A DNA stretch of 64,000 nucleotides from Streptomyces bauhiniae (GCF_004784475.1 NZ_SRRT01000001.1:496001-560000); one strand, 5' to 3'; positions 1 to 8,843 are shown, numbered from the stretch's first letter. Translations and numbers: made by a program. The notes: generated by a model not told the origin, from the letters alone.

Positions 1-1139
1 TCAGCGGCGGCGCCGAGGTCCTCGCCGGCCGTCTGCTGCGGCTGTTCGGCGAGAAGCGGGCACCGCTGGCGATGGGCCTGACCGGCCTGATCTTCGGCAT
101 CCCGGTCTTCTTCGACGTCGGCATCTTCGTCCTCGCGCCGCTGGTCTACGCGGCCGCCAAGCGGGGCGGCAAGTCGATCCTGCTGTACTGCCTGCCGCTG
201 CTGGCGGGCCTGTCCATGACGCACGCCTTCCTGCCCCCGCACCCCGGCCCGGTGGCCGCGGCCGGACTGCTGCACGTCCAGCTCGGCTGGGTCGTCCTCA
301 TGGGCGTCATCTGCGGCATCCCGGCGGTGCTGGCCGCGTGGGCGTTCTCCGCGTGGGTCGGCCGGCGTATCTTCGTGCCCGTCCCGCAGGACATGGTCGA
401 GGCGGCGGAGGAGGCCCGTGAGGCGGTCCTCGCCGAGCAGCGCGCCTCGGGCGTGGAGCCCGCCGAGAAGCCGGTCCCGCTGGGCACGGTCCTCGCCATC
501 ATCGGTACGCCGCTGATCCTGATCCTCGCCGCCACCTTCTCCTCGGTCGCGCTGGACCCGTCCACCGTGCGCTCGGTCATCGAGTTCTTCGGGCACCCCT
601 TCGTCGCCCTCACCATCGCCCTGGTGCTCGCCTACTACCTGCTCGGCATCCGGCGCGGCTGGTCCCGCAAGTCCCTGGAGAACGTCTCCACCGCCTCCCT
701 GAAGCCGGTCGGCAACATCCTGCTGGTGGTCGGCGCGGGCGGGGTCTTCGGCGCCGTCCTCAAGGCGAGCGGGGTCGCCCAGGCACTCTCGGACACCTTC
801 CACGGGGTGGGGCTGCCGGTGATCGTGCTGGCGTACCTGATCTCGCTGGTGCTGCGGGTCGCCCAGGGCTCGGCCACGGTCGCCATCGTGACGACGGCGG
901 GCATCGTCGCCCCGCTGCTGACCGAGGGCGACCACTCGCAGGCGTTCGTGGCCCTGGTCATCATGGCCATCTCGGCCGGCTCCATCTTCGCCTCGCACGT
1001 CAACGACGGCGGGTTCTGGATGGTCGCCAAGTACTTCGGCATCACCGAGCGCGACACGCTGAAGACGTGGACGGTCCTGGAATCGGTCCTCTCCGTCGCC
1101 GGGTTCGCGGTTGCGGCGGTGGTGAGCCTGTTCGTCTGA
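1..1139 (+). CDS. gntP: Gluconate:H+ symporter, GntP family (5' truncated)
   Basis: Inner-membrane permease of the GntP family, which imports gluconate or related sugar acids with protons. The reading frame is already open at the left edge (in frame from base 3), so the N-terminus lies outside the window; the ATG at 72 is internal. The visible part is almost all hydrophobic helices, with the family stretch GLIFGIPVFFDVGIFV near its start, the THAFLPPHPGP loop typical of GntP, and a C-terminal segment SHVNDGGFW that is also characteristic. About 378 residues are visible of a usual 440-460. A gluconate kinase or GntR regulator would be expected upstream, but that is outside the window. The family call is secure; the exact substrate is inferred. 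Confidence 0.9.
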   Translation, partial: SGGAEVLAGRLLRLFGEKRAPLAMGLTGLIFGIPVFFDVGIFVLAPLVYAAAKRGGKSILLYCLPLLAGLSMTHAFLPPHPGPVAAAGLLHVQLGWVVLMGVICGIPAVLAAWAFSAWVGRRIFVPVPQDMVEAAEEAREAVLAEQRASGVEPAEKPVPLGTVLAIIGTPLILILAATFSSVALDPSTVRSVIEFFGHPFVALTIALVLAYYLLGIRRGWSRKSLENVSTASLKPVGNILLVVGAGGVFGAVLKASGVAQALSDTFHGVGLPVIVLAYLISLVLRVAQGSATVAIVTTAGIVAPLLTEGDHSQAFVALVIMAISAGSIFASHVNDGGFWMVAKYFGITERDTLKTWTVLESVLSVAGFAVAAVVSLFV

Positions 1140-1264
1140 CGGTGCCTCCGGCGGACATGACGGCGGACAGGACGGCGGCCACGACGGGGGACGTACCGGT
1201 GGGATACCGGCGGGAATGGAGCGCCGGGTGGTTCCGGCACAGGGAAGTCGTCCATACTGCCGCC

Positions 1265-1783
1265 GTGGAGCAGCGCATAGGATCGAACAGCCAGCCCCTG
1301 AAGGGCGAGCCCGTCACGGGTGCCGGGTTCGACCCGGCCTTCATCCCCGGTCTGACGGGCCCCGCCGCCCAGGGGGAAGCGGAGGACGCCGAGCCGACGG
1401 CCGAAAAGGCCGACTCGGCCGAGGCGGAAGGGAGTTCGGCGCCCGCCGACGCCGTTCCGGAGGCCGAGGCGGTCGACTCCGAGGAGGAGGCCGCCGAGGA
1501 GGGCGGTCCCGTCTTCGAGGCCGCCGACCGCCGGGCGCGGATAGTCGCGGACCGCCGGGGCGTGCGCCTCGCCCTGGACGCGGAGGAGTGCGAGTTCACC
1601 TGGCCGGAGATCGCCGCCGTGGAGACGGAGACGGCCCGGTTCGGCAAGCGCTTCACCGTCACGGTGCACACCCCGGAGCGCCGCTGGTACCCGATCGAGA
1701 TCGAGGCCGCCTCCCGCTCGCAGTTCGCGGAGTGGGACGCCTCGATGGACGCGGTACTGGACGCCTACTTCGAGTCGGAGTGA
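1265..1783 (+). CDS. Acidic conserved protein with C-terminal PH-like region
   Basis: 172-residue protein of unknown function. I chose the GTG at 1265, where the conserved-looking sequence VEQRIGSNSQP begins; the frame is open further upstream but overlaps the permease. Residues about 35-80 are a Glu/Ala/Asp-rich, probably disordered acidic stretch. The C-terminal 85 residues alternate short beta-like segments (RARIVADRRGVRLAL, EFTWPEIAAVE, FTVTVHTPERRWYPIEI) and end in a helix, a pattern resembling a bacterial PH-like fold. There is no signal peptide or membrane segment, so it is probably cytoplasmic. A strong hairpin follows immediately. No function is assigned. Confidence 0.75.
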   Translation: MEQRIGSNSQPLKGEPVTGAGFDPAFIPGLTGPAAQGEAEDAEPTAEKADSAEAEGSSAPADAVPEAEAVDSEEEAAEEGGPVFEAADRRARIVADRRGVRLALDAEECEFTWPEIAAVETETARFGKRFTVTVHTPERRWYPIEIEAASRSQFAEWDASMDAVLDAYFESE

Positions 1784-1787
1784 ACAA

Positions 1788-1839
1788 CGGGCGGTGCCCC
1801 GGCCTCCCCCTGAGGGAGACCGGGACACCGCCCGTTTTC
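1788..1839. terminator. Bidirectional terminator between the acidic protein and the chitinase
   Basis: Arms ACGGGCGGTG (1788-1797) and CACCGCCCGT (1827-1836) pair perfectly, and the inner bases (CCCCGG with CCGGG) extend the stem. A T run follows on the + strand. It lies between the stop codons of two convergent genes and would serve both. Confidence 0.8.
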
Positions 1840-1847
1840 CGGTACCG

Positions 1848-3566
1848 CTACGGCAGCCCGTGCACGTGGGGACCGACCGCGCCGATCCAGGCGTTGCCCG
1901 CCGTCGCGTCCCAGTTGGTCGACCAGGTCATCGCGCCGCGCAGGTCCGGGTAGGTCCGGGCCGGCTTGAAGGAGCCGCAGCCGGTGCCCTTGGCCAGGCA
2001 GTCCAGCGCGTTGTTCACCACGCTCGGCGCGACATAGCCGCTGCCCGCGCCCCGCGTGGAGGCCGGCACACCGATGCCCACCTGGGACGGCGCGAGCCCG
2101 CCCTCCAACTGGATGCAGGCCAGCGCGGTCAGGAAGTCCACCGAGCCCTGGCTGTACACCTTGCCGTCGCAGCCCAGCATCGAACCGCTGTTGTAGTACT
2201 GCATGTTGACGACCGTGAGGATGTCCTTGATGTTCAGGGCCGTCTGGAAGTAGGAACCGGACGTCGACTGCATGTCGATCGTCTGCGGCGCCATCGTGAT
2301 GATCAGCGACGAGCCCGCCTTCGACGACAGCGACCGCAGCGCCTGCGTCATGTACGTCGGGTTGAGCCCGTTCTCCAGGTCGATGTCGACCCCGTCGAAC
2401 CCGTAGGTCTGCATCAGCGAGTACACCGAGGTGGCGAAGTTGTTCGCCGAGGCGGTGTCGCTGACCGCGACCGTGCCGCGCTCGCCGCCGACGGAGACGA
2501 TCACCTTCTTGCCCGCGGCCTGCTTGGCCTTGATGTCGGCCTTGAACTGGTCGACGGTGTAGCCGTTCAGCCCCGCCGAGTCCAGGCTGAAGCTCACCGC
2601 GCCCGGCGTGGAGGTGGCGTCCGCGAAGGCCACCGCGATGATGTCGTAGTCCGAGGGCACGTCGGAGATCTTCTGCACGGCAGCGCCGTTGTTGAAGTTC
2701 TGCCAGTACCCGGTCACCGCGTGCTTGGGCAGGTCGCCCTTGGGGATGGTGCCGCCGCCGGAGGTGGTGGTCGCGTTCACGGTGGCCGACTTCGCCGACT
2801 CACCGGCCGAGTTGGTCGCCGTGACCTGGAAGGAGTACGAGGTCGAGGCCGCGAGCCCGGTGACGGTGGCCGAGGTGCCGCTCACCGCGGTGACCTTGGT
2901 GCCGTCGCGGTAGACGTTGTAGCCGGTCGCGCCGGACACCGTGTTCCAGGCCAGCGAGACCGAGGACGAGGTGGTGCCGGACACCGCGAGACCGCCCGGC
3001 GTGGCGGGCTTCGTCGGCGCCGGGTCACCGCCCCCGCCGCCGTCCGGGCCCTGTACCTGTACATCGTCGGCGTAGTACGCGGCCTGCCCGTACCAGCCGT
3101 GGGTGTAGACGGTGACCGAGGTGGTGGCGGAGCCCGTGGTGAACGTCGTCGAGAGCTGCTTCCACGACGGGCTGTCCGGGGTCCAGGTCGACACGTCCGT
3201 GGTGCCGGTGCCGGTCGCCCCGAGGTAGGCGTACCCGCCCTGCACCCAGGCGCTCAGCGTGTACGTGGAGTTGGGCTTGACCGCCACCGCCTGGGTGCAC
3301 TGGGCGTTGTCCTGCCCGGCCGGGGTGGCCTTCAGCGCGGCGGAGCCGCCGTGCACCGGGGACGAGACGGTCGTCCCGCTGCCCGCCGAGCAGGTCCAGT
3401 TGGACAGGCCCGACTCGAAGCCGGCGTTCTTGGCGTTGTTGACGTCCGCCGCCGAGGCGGGAGCGGCGGCCAGCCCCGCCACGGCGAGGGCGAGAGCGGC
3501 GGTCACCGACCAGGCACGGGCCCGGCCGCGCCCGCCGCGCGCGGGCATGACAGATACGAGGTCCAA
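1848..3566 (-). CDS. Secreted chitinase, GH18 with carbohydrate-binding and FnIII modules
   Basis: Extracellular endo-chitinase (glycoside hydrolase 18) that cleaves beta-1,4-GlcNAc polymers. A signal peptide is clear: Arg-rich start, hydrophobic core and an APASA cleavage site near residue 40. Next come a beta-sandwich carbohydrate-binding module (about 42-175, starting NAGFESGLSNWTC), a Gly/Pro linker, one fibronectin III domain (about 190-270) and the GH18 barrel (about 280-570). The catalytic DGVDIDLE motif is present, with the acid/base Glu at about residue 398. The 572-residue length suits this architecture. I chose TTG at 3566 because a GGAGG sits 6 bases upstream; the next ATG, six codons in, lacks a well-placed ribosome site. 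A DasR-type operator lies about 45 bp upstream, which fits induction by chitin breakdown products. Organisation resembles S. coelicolor ChiA-type enzymes. Confidence 0.93.
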   Translation of the reverse strand: MDLVSVMPARGGRGRARAWSVTAALALAVAGLAAAPASAADVNNAKNAGFESGLSNWTCSAGSGTTVSSPVHGGSAALKATPAGQDNAQCTQAVAVKPNSTYTLSAWVQGGYAYLGATGTGTTDVSTWTPDSPSWKQLSTTFTTGSATTSVTVYTHGWYGQAAYYADDVQVQGPDGGGGGDPAPTKPATPGGLAVSGTTSSSVSLAWNTVSGATGYNVYRDGTKVTAVSGTSATVTGLAASTSYSFQVTATNSAGESAKSATVNATTTSGGGTIPKGDLPKHAVTGYWQNFNNGAAVQKISDVPSDYDIIAVAFADATSTPGAVSFSLDSAGLNGYTVDQFKADIKAKQAAGKKVIVSVGGERGTVAVSDTASANNFATSVYSLMQTYGFDGVDIDLENGLNPTYMTQALRSLSSKAGSSLIITMAPQTIDMQSTSGSYFQTALNIKDILTVVNMQYYNSGSMLGCDGKVYSQGSVDFLTALACIQLEGGLAPSQVGIGVPASTRGAGSGYVAPSVVNNALDCLAKGTGCGSFKPARTYPDLRGAMTWSTNWDATAGNAWIGAVGPHVHGLP

Positions 3567-3609
3567 CTGGAGCCTCCGGTGGGGGAGTTCGCGGGGAGTG
3601 TGTCTACAA

Positions 3610-3625
3610 GTTGGTCCAGACCAAT
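3610..3625. promoter_or_regulatory. DasR-responsive element (dre) upstream of the chitinase
   Basis: The 16-mer GTTGGTCCAGACCAAT matches the dre/chitinase-promoter consensus core TGGTCTAGACCA except at one central base, and is nearly palindromic. It is 44 bp upstream of the chitinase TTG codon, where it would overlap the promoter. DasR is the GlcNAc-responsive GntR regulator of chitinase genes in Streptomyces. Binding here is inferred from sequence only. Confidence 0.82.
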
Positions 3626-3848
3626 TCCGCTGTCAAGGGGTGGCGTAGGGATCGCCCCTGACCTCGCCGCGCAACCTGTCCCGTTTTGAAGCAAGTTGTG
3701 ACCGGAGAGTTCCCCACGAGCTACACAAACGCTGTTCTCCCGTGATCCAGGCGTGGATACAGTGCTCACGTAGTCACGCAATGAAGTCGTCATGGCCCGA
3801 GGGGAACCGTGCCGGTGGGCCGGAGGGTGTGAGAGCGGGGAGCTGCGC

Positions 3849-4709
3849 GTGCCAACTGCCATCGCCGTGACCAGTGCCGACCTGGCACTGCCGGCGCAGG
3901 ACGAGCGGACCATGCCCGCCGTCGTGCTGCGCGACCTCGACAGCCGCCCGCTGGACCAGACCCTCTCCGAAGTCCAGGGCGTCATCGACCAGTTCGGCTA
4001 TCTGGTGGTCCTGTGCTCCAAGGCCACCCCGGAGGCCGTGTTACGCCGGCTGCACACCCTGCGCTCCCTGCTGGAGAGCGACCGAATCGCCGTGTTCCGG
4101 CCGGAGTTGCCGCCGCTCGGCGTCGCGGTCCTGGCCCGGCAGTTACGGCAGCTCGCCACCTGTGACCTCAGCCCCGGTGTGCTCGCCTCCGCCGGGCGGC
4201 TGCTCACCCACTACATCCACGCCGGTGCGGTACTCGGCTCGGTCGCCCGCCTCGACCACGTACCGGTCGGACTCAAGGCGCACGCCAAGTCCTGGGTGCC
4301 GGGCGCCCAGTTCGCCGTCGTCGCCCACCCCGAGCCCCAGCTCGTCAAGGCCGTGCAGGGCGCCACCCTCAAGGGGCCCGAGTTCGGCACCTGGATGCTG
4401 CTCGCGCGGGGGCAGTTGCAGTCCGACTGGATCACCGGCTTCGCCAAGGACTGGGGCGTGCACGGGCTGCGCGAGACCCCGCTGCCCGCCGAGTCGCCCG
4501 CCTGGTGGGGCACCGGCCGGATGATCGAGTTCTGCGGGTACCTCGCCGACCTCTCCGTGCTCTACCAACTCGTCACCTCGGTACGGCAGTCGAGCTGCCA
4601 CTGGTGCGGGCTCGACGTCATCGGCGACCGCTGCGTCTTCTGCTCCGCCTCCCCGCCCGAGCACCCCTTGCCGCCGCCGCGCGCCCTCCAGGGGCGTACG
4701 CCCGCCTGA
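3849..4709 (+). CDS. Tad-locus lead protein with C-terminal zinc-ribbon motif, unknown function
   Basis: 286-residue soluble protein at the head of the Tad cluster. I see no signal peptide or membrane helix. The C-terminus carries two CxxC pairs (CHWC, seven residues, then CVFC), which look like a zinc ribbon. The rest has no motif I recognise but begins with a compact alpha/beta-looking region (MPAVVLRDLDSRPLDQTLSE). GTG 3849 is preceded by GGGGAG; an in-frame ATG at 3792 is possible but lacks a good ribosome site. Two leucine codons are TTA (4041-4043, codon 65; 4143-4145, codon 99), rare in this genome and readable only by the bldA tRNA. It is followed at 62 bp by cpaB on the same strand. 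Context suggests a role in controlling or assembling the pilus machine, but no function is proven. Confidence 0.8.
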   Translation: MPTAIAVTSADLALPAQDERTMPAVVLRDLDSRPLDQTLSEVQGVIDQFGYLVVLCSKATPEAVLRRLHTLRSLLESDRIAVFRPELPPLGVAVLARQLRQLATCDLSPGVLASAGRLLTHYIHAGAVLGSVARLDHVPVGLKAHAKSWVPGAQFAVVAHPEPQLVKAVQGATLKGPEFGTWMLLARGQLQSDWITGFAKDWGVHGLRETPLPAESPAWWGTGRMIEFCGYLADLSVLYQLVTSVRQSSCHWCGLDVIGDRCVFCSASPPEHPLPPPRALQGRTPA

Positions 4710-4770
4710 ACCGATACGGACCCCGCTCCCGTCCCGCACGACCGATTCCCCCAATGAGGTTGCACGGTTC

Positions 4771-5481
4771 ATGAACTCCCGTCAGCGCCGCGGCGTGATA
4801 CTCCTGATCCTCTCCGTCCTGTGCGCCCTCGGCGCCTTCGCGGGCGTGCTGTCCGTCATCAGCGACGTGCGCTCCAAGGTCGGCCCCGAGGTCACCGCGT
4901 ACCGGGTCAAGTCCGCGGTCCAGCCGTACACCGCGCTCGGCGCGGACCAGTTCGAGAAGGTACGGATGCCCAAGCGCTGGCTGTCCGCCAACGCCGTCAC
5001 CGACCTCGCCCAACTGCGCGGCAAGATCGCCGTCACCACCCTGCGCGCGGGCTCCCTGCTGCAGACCGACATGGTCGTCGACCAGCCCGAACTCCGGCCG
5101 GGACAGCAGGAGGTGGCCATCATGATCGACGCGGCCACGGGTGTCGCGGGCAAGATCACCCCCGGTGCGAAGGTCAACGTCTACGCCACCTTCGAGGGCA
5201 AGAAGGAGAGCGATCCCGACCAGTCGAAGATCATCGTCACGGACGCGCGGGTCCTGGACGTCGGGAAGATCACCGCACTCGACCCCGACCGGGACCGCGA
5301 CCAGCAACGCCAGCCCACCGAGGCCGTCCCCATCACCTTCGCGCTGTCCGCCCTGGACGCTCAGCGCGTCACCTACGCCGAGTCCTTCGCCCAGCGGGTC
5401 CGGCTTGCCCTGGTCGCCCCCGGCGGCGAGTCCGCCATACCGGACCGCGAGCGCACCTATGAACTAGCGACGGACAAGTGA
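4771..5481 (+). CDS. cpaB: CpaB/RcpC-type Flp pilus assembly protein, SAF domain
   Basis: 236-residue membrane-anchored protein of the CpaB/RcpC family, a periplasmic-side or wall-side component of Tad pilus machines. One N-terminal membrane helix (about 9-28) is followed by a SAF-like domain (about 40-105, AYRVKSAVQPYTALGADQFE then LRGKIAVTTLRAGSLL) and an RcpC-like C-terminal domain (about 110-232, from QEVAIMIDAATGVAGKITPG). It starts at ATG 4771 and ends 12 bases before the next gene, consistent with one operon. In Gram-negatives CpaB partners the outer-membrane secretin; no secretin is expected in a monoderm, so its job here is probably to anchor or guide the fibre through the wall (inference). 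Confidence 0.88.
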   Translation: MNSRQRRGVILLILSVLCALGAFAGVLSVISDVRSKVGPEVTAYRVKSAVQPYTALGADQFEKVRMPKRWLSANAVTDLAQLRGKIAVTTLRAGSLLQTDMVVDQPELRPGQQEVAIMIDAATGVAGKITPGAKVNVYATFEGKKESDPDQSKIIVTDARVLDVGKITALDPDRDRDQQRQPTEAVPITFALSALDAQRVTYAESFAQRVRLALVAPGGESAIPDRERTYELATDK

Positions 5482-5493
5482 GAGGCGGCCCGC

Positions 5494-6747
5494 ATGCCCA
5501 CCAGGATTCTGCCGGCCGGCGCGGACCCGGACGCCGTACGGTCCCTCACCACCCTGCTCAGCCAGCTCCCCGACGCCGAGCCGGTCCCGCCGGTCACCGA
5601 CTCCACCCGGCTGATCGACACCCTGGCCCGGCTCGCCGCCGAGTCGGTCGACGAACTCCCCGAGGTCGTCGTCGTCCATGAACGCATCGGCCCCGTACCG
5701 GCACTGGAGCTGATCCGGGAGATAGCGCTGCGCTTCCCGGCCGTCGGCGTCATCCTCGTCACCACCGACGCCGGGCCCGCCCTGTTCGCCGCCGCGATGG
5801 ACGCGGGCGCCCGCGGCCTGGTCGGGCTGCCGCTGGCCTACGAGGACCTCGCACACCGGGTGCAGGCCGTGGCCCAGTGGTCCAGCGGGGTGCGCCGCCA
5901 CCTCGGGCACGGCGGGGCCGACGCGCTCAGCGGTCCCGGCGGCACGGTGATCACGGTCAGCGGGGCCAAGGGCGGCACCGGCGCCACCACGGCCGCACTC
6001 CAACTCGCCCTCGCCGCACAGGCGTCGGGCCGGGCCACCGTACTGGCCGACCTCGACCTCCAGACCGGTGACGTGGCGTCCTTCCTGGACATCCAGTTCC
6101 GCCGCTCGGTCGCCGACCTCGCCGCCATCGCCGACATCTCCCCGCGCGTCCTCGCCGACGCCGTCTACCGCCACGACACCGGGCTCGCCCTGCTGCTGGC
6201 GCCCGGCGAGGGCGAACGCGGCGAGGAGGTCACCGACCGGGCCGTACGCCAGATCATCCACGCCCTGCGCGCCCGCTACGAGGTCGTCGTCCTGGACTGC
6301 GGCGCCCAGCTCACCGGGGCCACCGCCGCCGCCGTGGAGGGCGCCGACACCGCGCTGCTGGTCACCACGCCCGACGTGGTCTCGGTACGCGCCGCCAAGC
6401 GGACCGTGCGGATGTGGGACCGGCTGCAGATCCGCAAGGCCGAGGAGACCACCGTCGTGGTCAACCGCTACACCCGCGTCACCGAGATCCAGCCCGCGCT
6501 CATCCAGCGCATCACCGGCACCGCCCTGGCCCGCACCACCGTGCCCGCCGCCTTCAAGGAGCTGCAGGGCGTGGTGGACGCCGGCCGCGTGCACGAACTC
6601 GACGCCCGCAGCACCGTACGACAGGCCCTGTGGGCCCTGGCCGGCGAACTGGGCCTCGCCAAAGCCGCCGACGGCCCCGCCCACCGGGGCGGCCGTCAGC
6701 GCGGCGGCGACCGGGGCGCCGTGGGCTTCCGGCGGCGGAAGGAGTAG
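5494..6747 (+). CDS. tadZ: TadZ/CpaE-like pilus ATPase (MinD family)
   Basis: 417-residue cytoplasmic ATPase thought to place the Tad machine at its site in the cell. The N-terminal 130 residues form an atypical receiver-like domain (VVVVHERIGPVPALELIRE, then GVILVTTDAG). The P-loop domain follows with a deviant Walker A KGGTGATT starting at about residue 159. LADLDLQTGD and VVLDCGAQL are the expected MinD-family switch motifs, and RYTRVTEIQPALI comes later in the fold. The C-terminal tail (GGRQRGGDRGAVGFRRRKE) is basic. The stop at 6747 is two bases from the next ATG. Family membership is clear; the localisation role is inferred from Caulobacter and Aggregatibacter homologues. Confidence 0.9.
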   Translation: MPTRILPAGADPDAVRSLTTLLSQLPDAEPVPPVTDSTRLIDTLARLAAESVDELPEVVVVHERIGPVPALELIREIALRFPAVGVILVTTDAGPALFAAAMDAGARGLVGLPLAYEDLAHRVQAVAQWSSGVRRHLGHGGADALSGPGGTVITVSGAKGGTGATTAALQLALAAQASGRATVLADLDLQTGDVASFLDIQFRRSVADLAAIADISPRVLADAVYRHDTGLALLLAPGEGERGEEVTDRAVRQIIHALRARYEVVVLDCGAQLTGATAAAVEGADTALLVTTPDVVSVRAAKRTVRMWDRLQIRKAEETTVVVNRYTRVTEIQPALIQRITGTALARTTVPAAFKELQGVVDAGRVHELDARSTVRQALWALAGELGLAKAADGPAHRGGRQRGGDRGAVGFRRRKE

Positions 6748-6749
6748 GC

Positions 6750-7136
6750 ATGAGGCGCCGCGGCAGGTTACGGAAGGACCGGGGGCAGGTCGCCGTCGAG
6801 TTGCTCGGCATGACCCCGCTGATCGTGCTCACCCTGGTCCTGATGTGGCAGTGCGTGCTGGTCGGGTACGCCTTCACGCTCGCCGGGAACGCCGCCGACG
6901 AGGGCGTACGGGCGGGCACGGCGGCTCCTCGGGGGGCGCGGGACGGGGCGTGCGCGGAGGCGGGGCTGAAGCATCTGTCGGGGGCCTGGCGGGACGGGGC
7001 GTCGGTGCGGTGCGGGGGCACCGGCTTCGTCACCGCCGACGTCGACCTCAAGGTCCCCGTCCTCTTCCCCGGCTCCATCGACTTCCCGGTCACGGTGCAC
7101 GGCCACGCCGGTGCCGTGGAGGAGGTGAAGGACTGA
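6750..7136 (+). CDS. tadE: TadE-like pseudopilin
   Basis: 128-residue TadE-family minor pseudopilin. A basic leader ends in G12, followed by QVAVEL, so Glu is at +5 of a prepilin-type cleavage site, and a single membrane helix covers about 18-42. The C-terminal part is exported and has two cysteines that could pair. Codon 7 is TTA (6768-6770), a rare bldA-dependent codon right at the start of translation, where stalling would be most effective. ATG 6750 is preceded by GGAAGGAG inside the end of the TadZ gene. It is tightly packed with its neighbours (stop, then one base, then the next ATG). Confidence 0.87.
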   Translation: MRRRGRLRKDRGQVAVELLGMTPLIVLTLVLMWQCVLVGYAFTLAGNAADEGVRAGTAAPRGARDGACAEAGLKHLSGAWRDGASVRCGGTGFVTADVDLKVPVLFPGSIDFPVTVHGHAGAVEEVKD

Positions 7137-7137
7137 G

Positions 7138-7488
7138 ATGCGCCGTACCCGCTCCCGCGACCGGGGTCAGGTCGCCATCGAGTACCTGGGTTTCGTCCCC
7201 GTGCTGCTGATCGTCGGCCTCGCCGGCATCCAGATCGGCGCCGTCGCCTACGCCGCCGAGCAGGCCGGTACCGCCGCGCGGGCCGGGGCACGCGCCGCCT
7301 CGCTGCGGCAAGACGCGCAGGGGGCGTGCGCGTCCGCCGTCAGCGGCGGGCTCAGCGTGTCCTGCTCGGGCGGCGGCGGGGGCGGCGACTCCGTCACCGT
7401 GACCGCGACCGTCAAGATCCCCGACGTCGTACCCGGCTGGGACCTGGGGAACGCCGTCAAGTCCGCCACCATGCCGGTCGACCACTGA
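7138..7488 (+). CDS. Second TadE-like pseudopilin
   Basis: 116-residue TadE-family protein. The leader MRRTRSRDRG is followed by QVAIEY, with Glu again at +5 after the predicted cleavage glycine, and a membrane helix at about 18-38. A short exported tail carries a six-Gly run (about residues 77-82) between two Cys-containing segments. It starts one base after the previous stop, so translation is probably coupled. Two TadE-type proteins of different length next to each other are common in actinobacterial Tad loci; the name TadF would also be defensible. Confidence 0.85.
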   Translation: MRRTRSRDRGQVAIEYLGFVPVLLIVGLAGIQIGAVAYAAEQAGTAARAGARAASLRQDAQGACASAVSGGLSVSCSGGGGGGDSVTVTATVKIPDVVPGWDLGNAVKSATMPVDH

Positions 7489-7501
7489 GGAGGGCCGCCC
7501 C

Positions 7502-8839
7502 ATGAGCCTGCGGGCACGCATCAACTCCCCCGAGGAGCAGGGCAGCCGGGGCGAGGACGGACATCTGGTCGCCTCCTACCGGGCCAAGCTGCTGGAAGAG
7601 ATCGATCTCGCGGAGATGAGTTCGCTGGCCGCCGCCGAGCGCCGGGCCCGGCTCGAACGCGTCCTCGGCCACATCATCAGCCGCGAGGGCCCGGTGCTCT
7701 CCACCGCCGAACGCGCCGGGCTCATCCGGCGCGTGGTGGACGAGGCGCTCGGCCTCGGCATCCTGGAACCCCTCCTGGAGGACGCCTCCGTCACCGAGAT
7801 CATGGTCAACGGCCCCGACTCGATCTTCGTCGAGCGCGGCGGCCGGGTCGAACGGCTGCCGCTGCGCTTCGCCTCCGCCGACCAGCTCATGCAGACCATC
7901 GAACGCATCGTCTCCACCGTCAACCGCCGCGTGGACGAGTCCAATCCGATGGTCGACGCCCGGCTGCCGTCCGGCGAGCGCGTCAACGTCATCATCCCGC
8001 CGCTCTCCCTGAGCGGCCCCGTCCTCACCATCCGCCGCTTCCCGCGCTCCTACACCCTGAAGGAGCTGATCGGCTTCGGCTCGCTCGACGACCACATGCT
8101 GCTGCTGCTCGCCGGGCTGGTGCAGGCCAAGTTCAACGTGATCGTCTCCGGCGCCACCGGCACCGGCAAGACCACCCTGCTCAACGCCCTGTCCGGGCTG
8201 ATCCCGGCGCACGAGCGCATCATCACCATCGAGGACTCCGCCGAACTCCAGCTCCAGCAGACCCATGTGGTCCGCCTGGAGTCCCGGCCGCCCAACGTCG
8301 AGGGCAGCGGCCAGGTCACCATCCGCGACCTCGTCCGCAACTCCCTGCGCATGCGGCCCGACCGCATCGTGGTCGGCGAGGTGCGCGGCGGGGAGTCGCT
8401 GGACATGCTCCAGGCCATGTCCACCGGCCACGACGGCTCGCTCGCCACCGTGCACGCCAACAGCGCCGAGGACGCCCTCACCCGCCTCCAGACCCTCGCC
8501 TCCATGTCCGACGTGGAGGTGCCGTTCGCCGCGCTGCACGACCAGATCAACAGCGCGGTCGACGTACTGGTCCAGCTCACCCGGTTCGCGGACGGCGCCC
8601 GCCGGATCACCGAGGTCGCCCTGCTGGACAGCCACGGCGGGGAGCCGTACCGGCTGGCGACCGTGGCCCGCTTCGACGCCCGCCCCATGACCGCCGACGG
8701 CCAGGTCCACGGCGCCTTCCAGTACTTCCCGCTGCCCCGGCGCACCGCCGACCGCCTCTACATGGCCGGCCAGCCCGTGCCCCAGGCGTTCGGCGTGGCC
8801 CGCACCGCGGACCAGCTCGCCACCCGAGAGGCCAGGTAG
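7502..8839 (+). CDS. tadA: TadA/CpaF secretion ATPase
   Basis: 445-residue hexameric ATPase of the type II/IV secretion superfamily that powers assembly (and in some systems retraction) of the Flp fibre. An N-terminal helical domain (about 20-110) precedes the RecA-like core. Walker A GATGTGKTT is at about 217-225, ITIEDSAELQL is the Asp-box region, RMRPDRIVVGEVRGGE carries the Walker B and Arg residues, and TGHDGSLATVHANS is the His box. Length is normal for the family. The GAGGAGGG upstream of ATG 7502 is a strong ribosome site. This is the most confidently identified gene of the pilus locus. Confidence 0.96.
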   Translation: MSLRARINSPEEQGSRGEDGHLVASYRAKLLEEIDLAEMSSLAAAERRARLERVLGHIISREGPVLSTAERAGLIRRVVDEALGLGILEPLLEDASVTEIMVNGPDSIFVERGGRVERLPLRFASADQLMQTIERIVSTVNRRVDESNPMVDARLPSGERVNVIIPPLSLSGPVLTIRRFPRSYTLKELIGFGSLDDHMLLLLAGLVQAKFNVIVSGATGTGKTTLLNALSGLIPAHERIITIEDSAELQLQQTHVVRLESRPPNVEGSGQVTIRDLVRNSLRMRPDRIVVGEVRGGESLDMLQAMSTGHDGSLATVHANSAEDALTRLQTLASMSDVEVPFAALHDQINSAVDVLVQLTRFADGARRITEVALLDSHGGEPYRLATVARFDARPMTADGQVHGAFQYFPLPRRTADRLYMAGQPVPQAFGVARTADQLATREAR

Positions 8840-8843
8840 GCCC

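Noticed and set aside
1794..3689. 631-residue open frame on the + strand across the chitinase
   Set aside because: Arg/His/Val-rich shadow of the well-supported chitinase gene.
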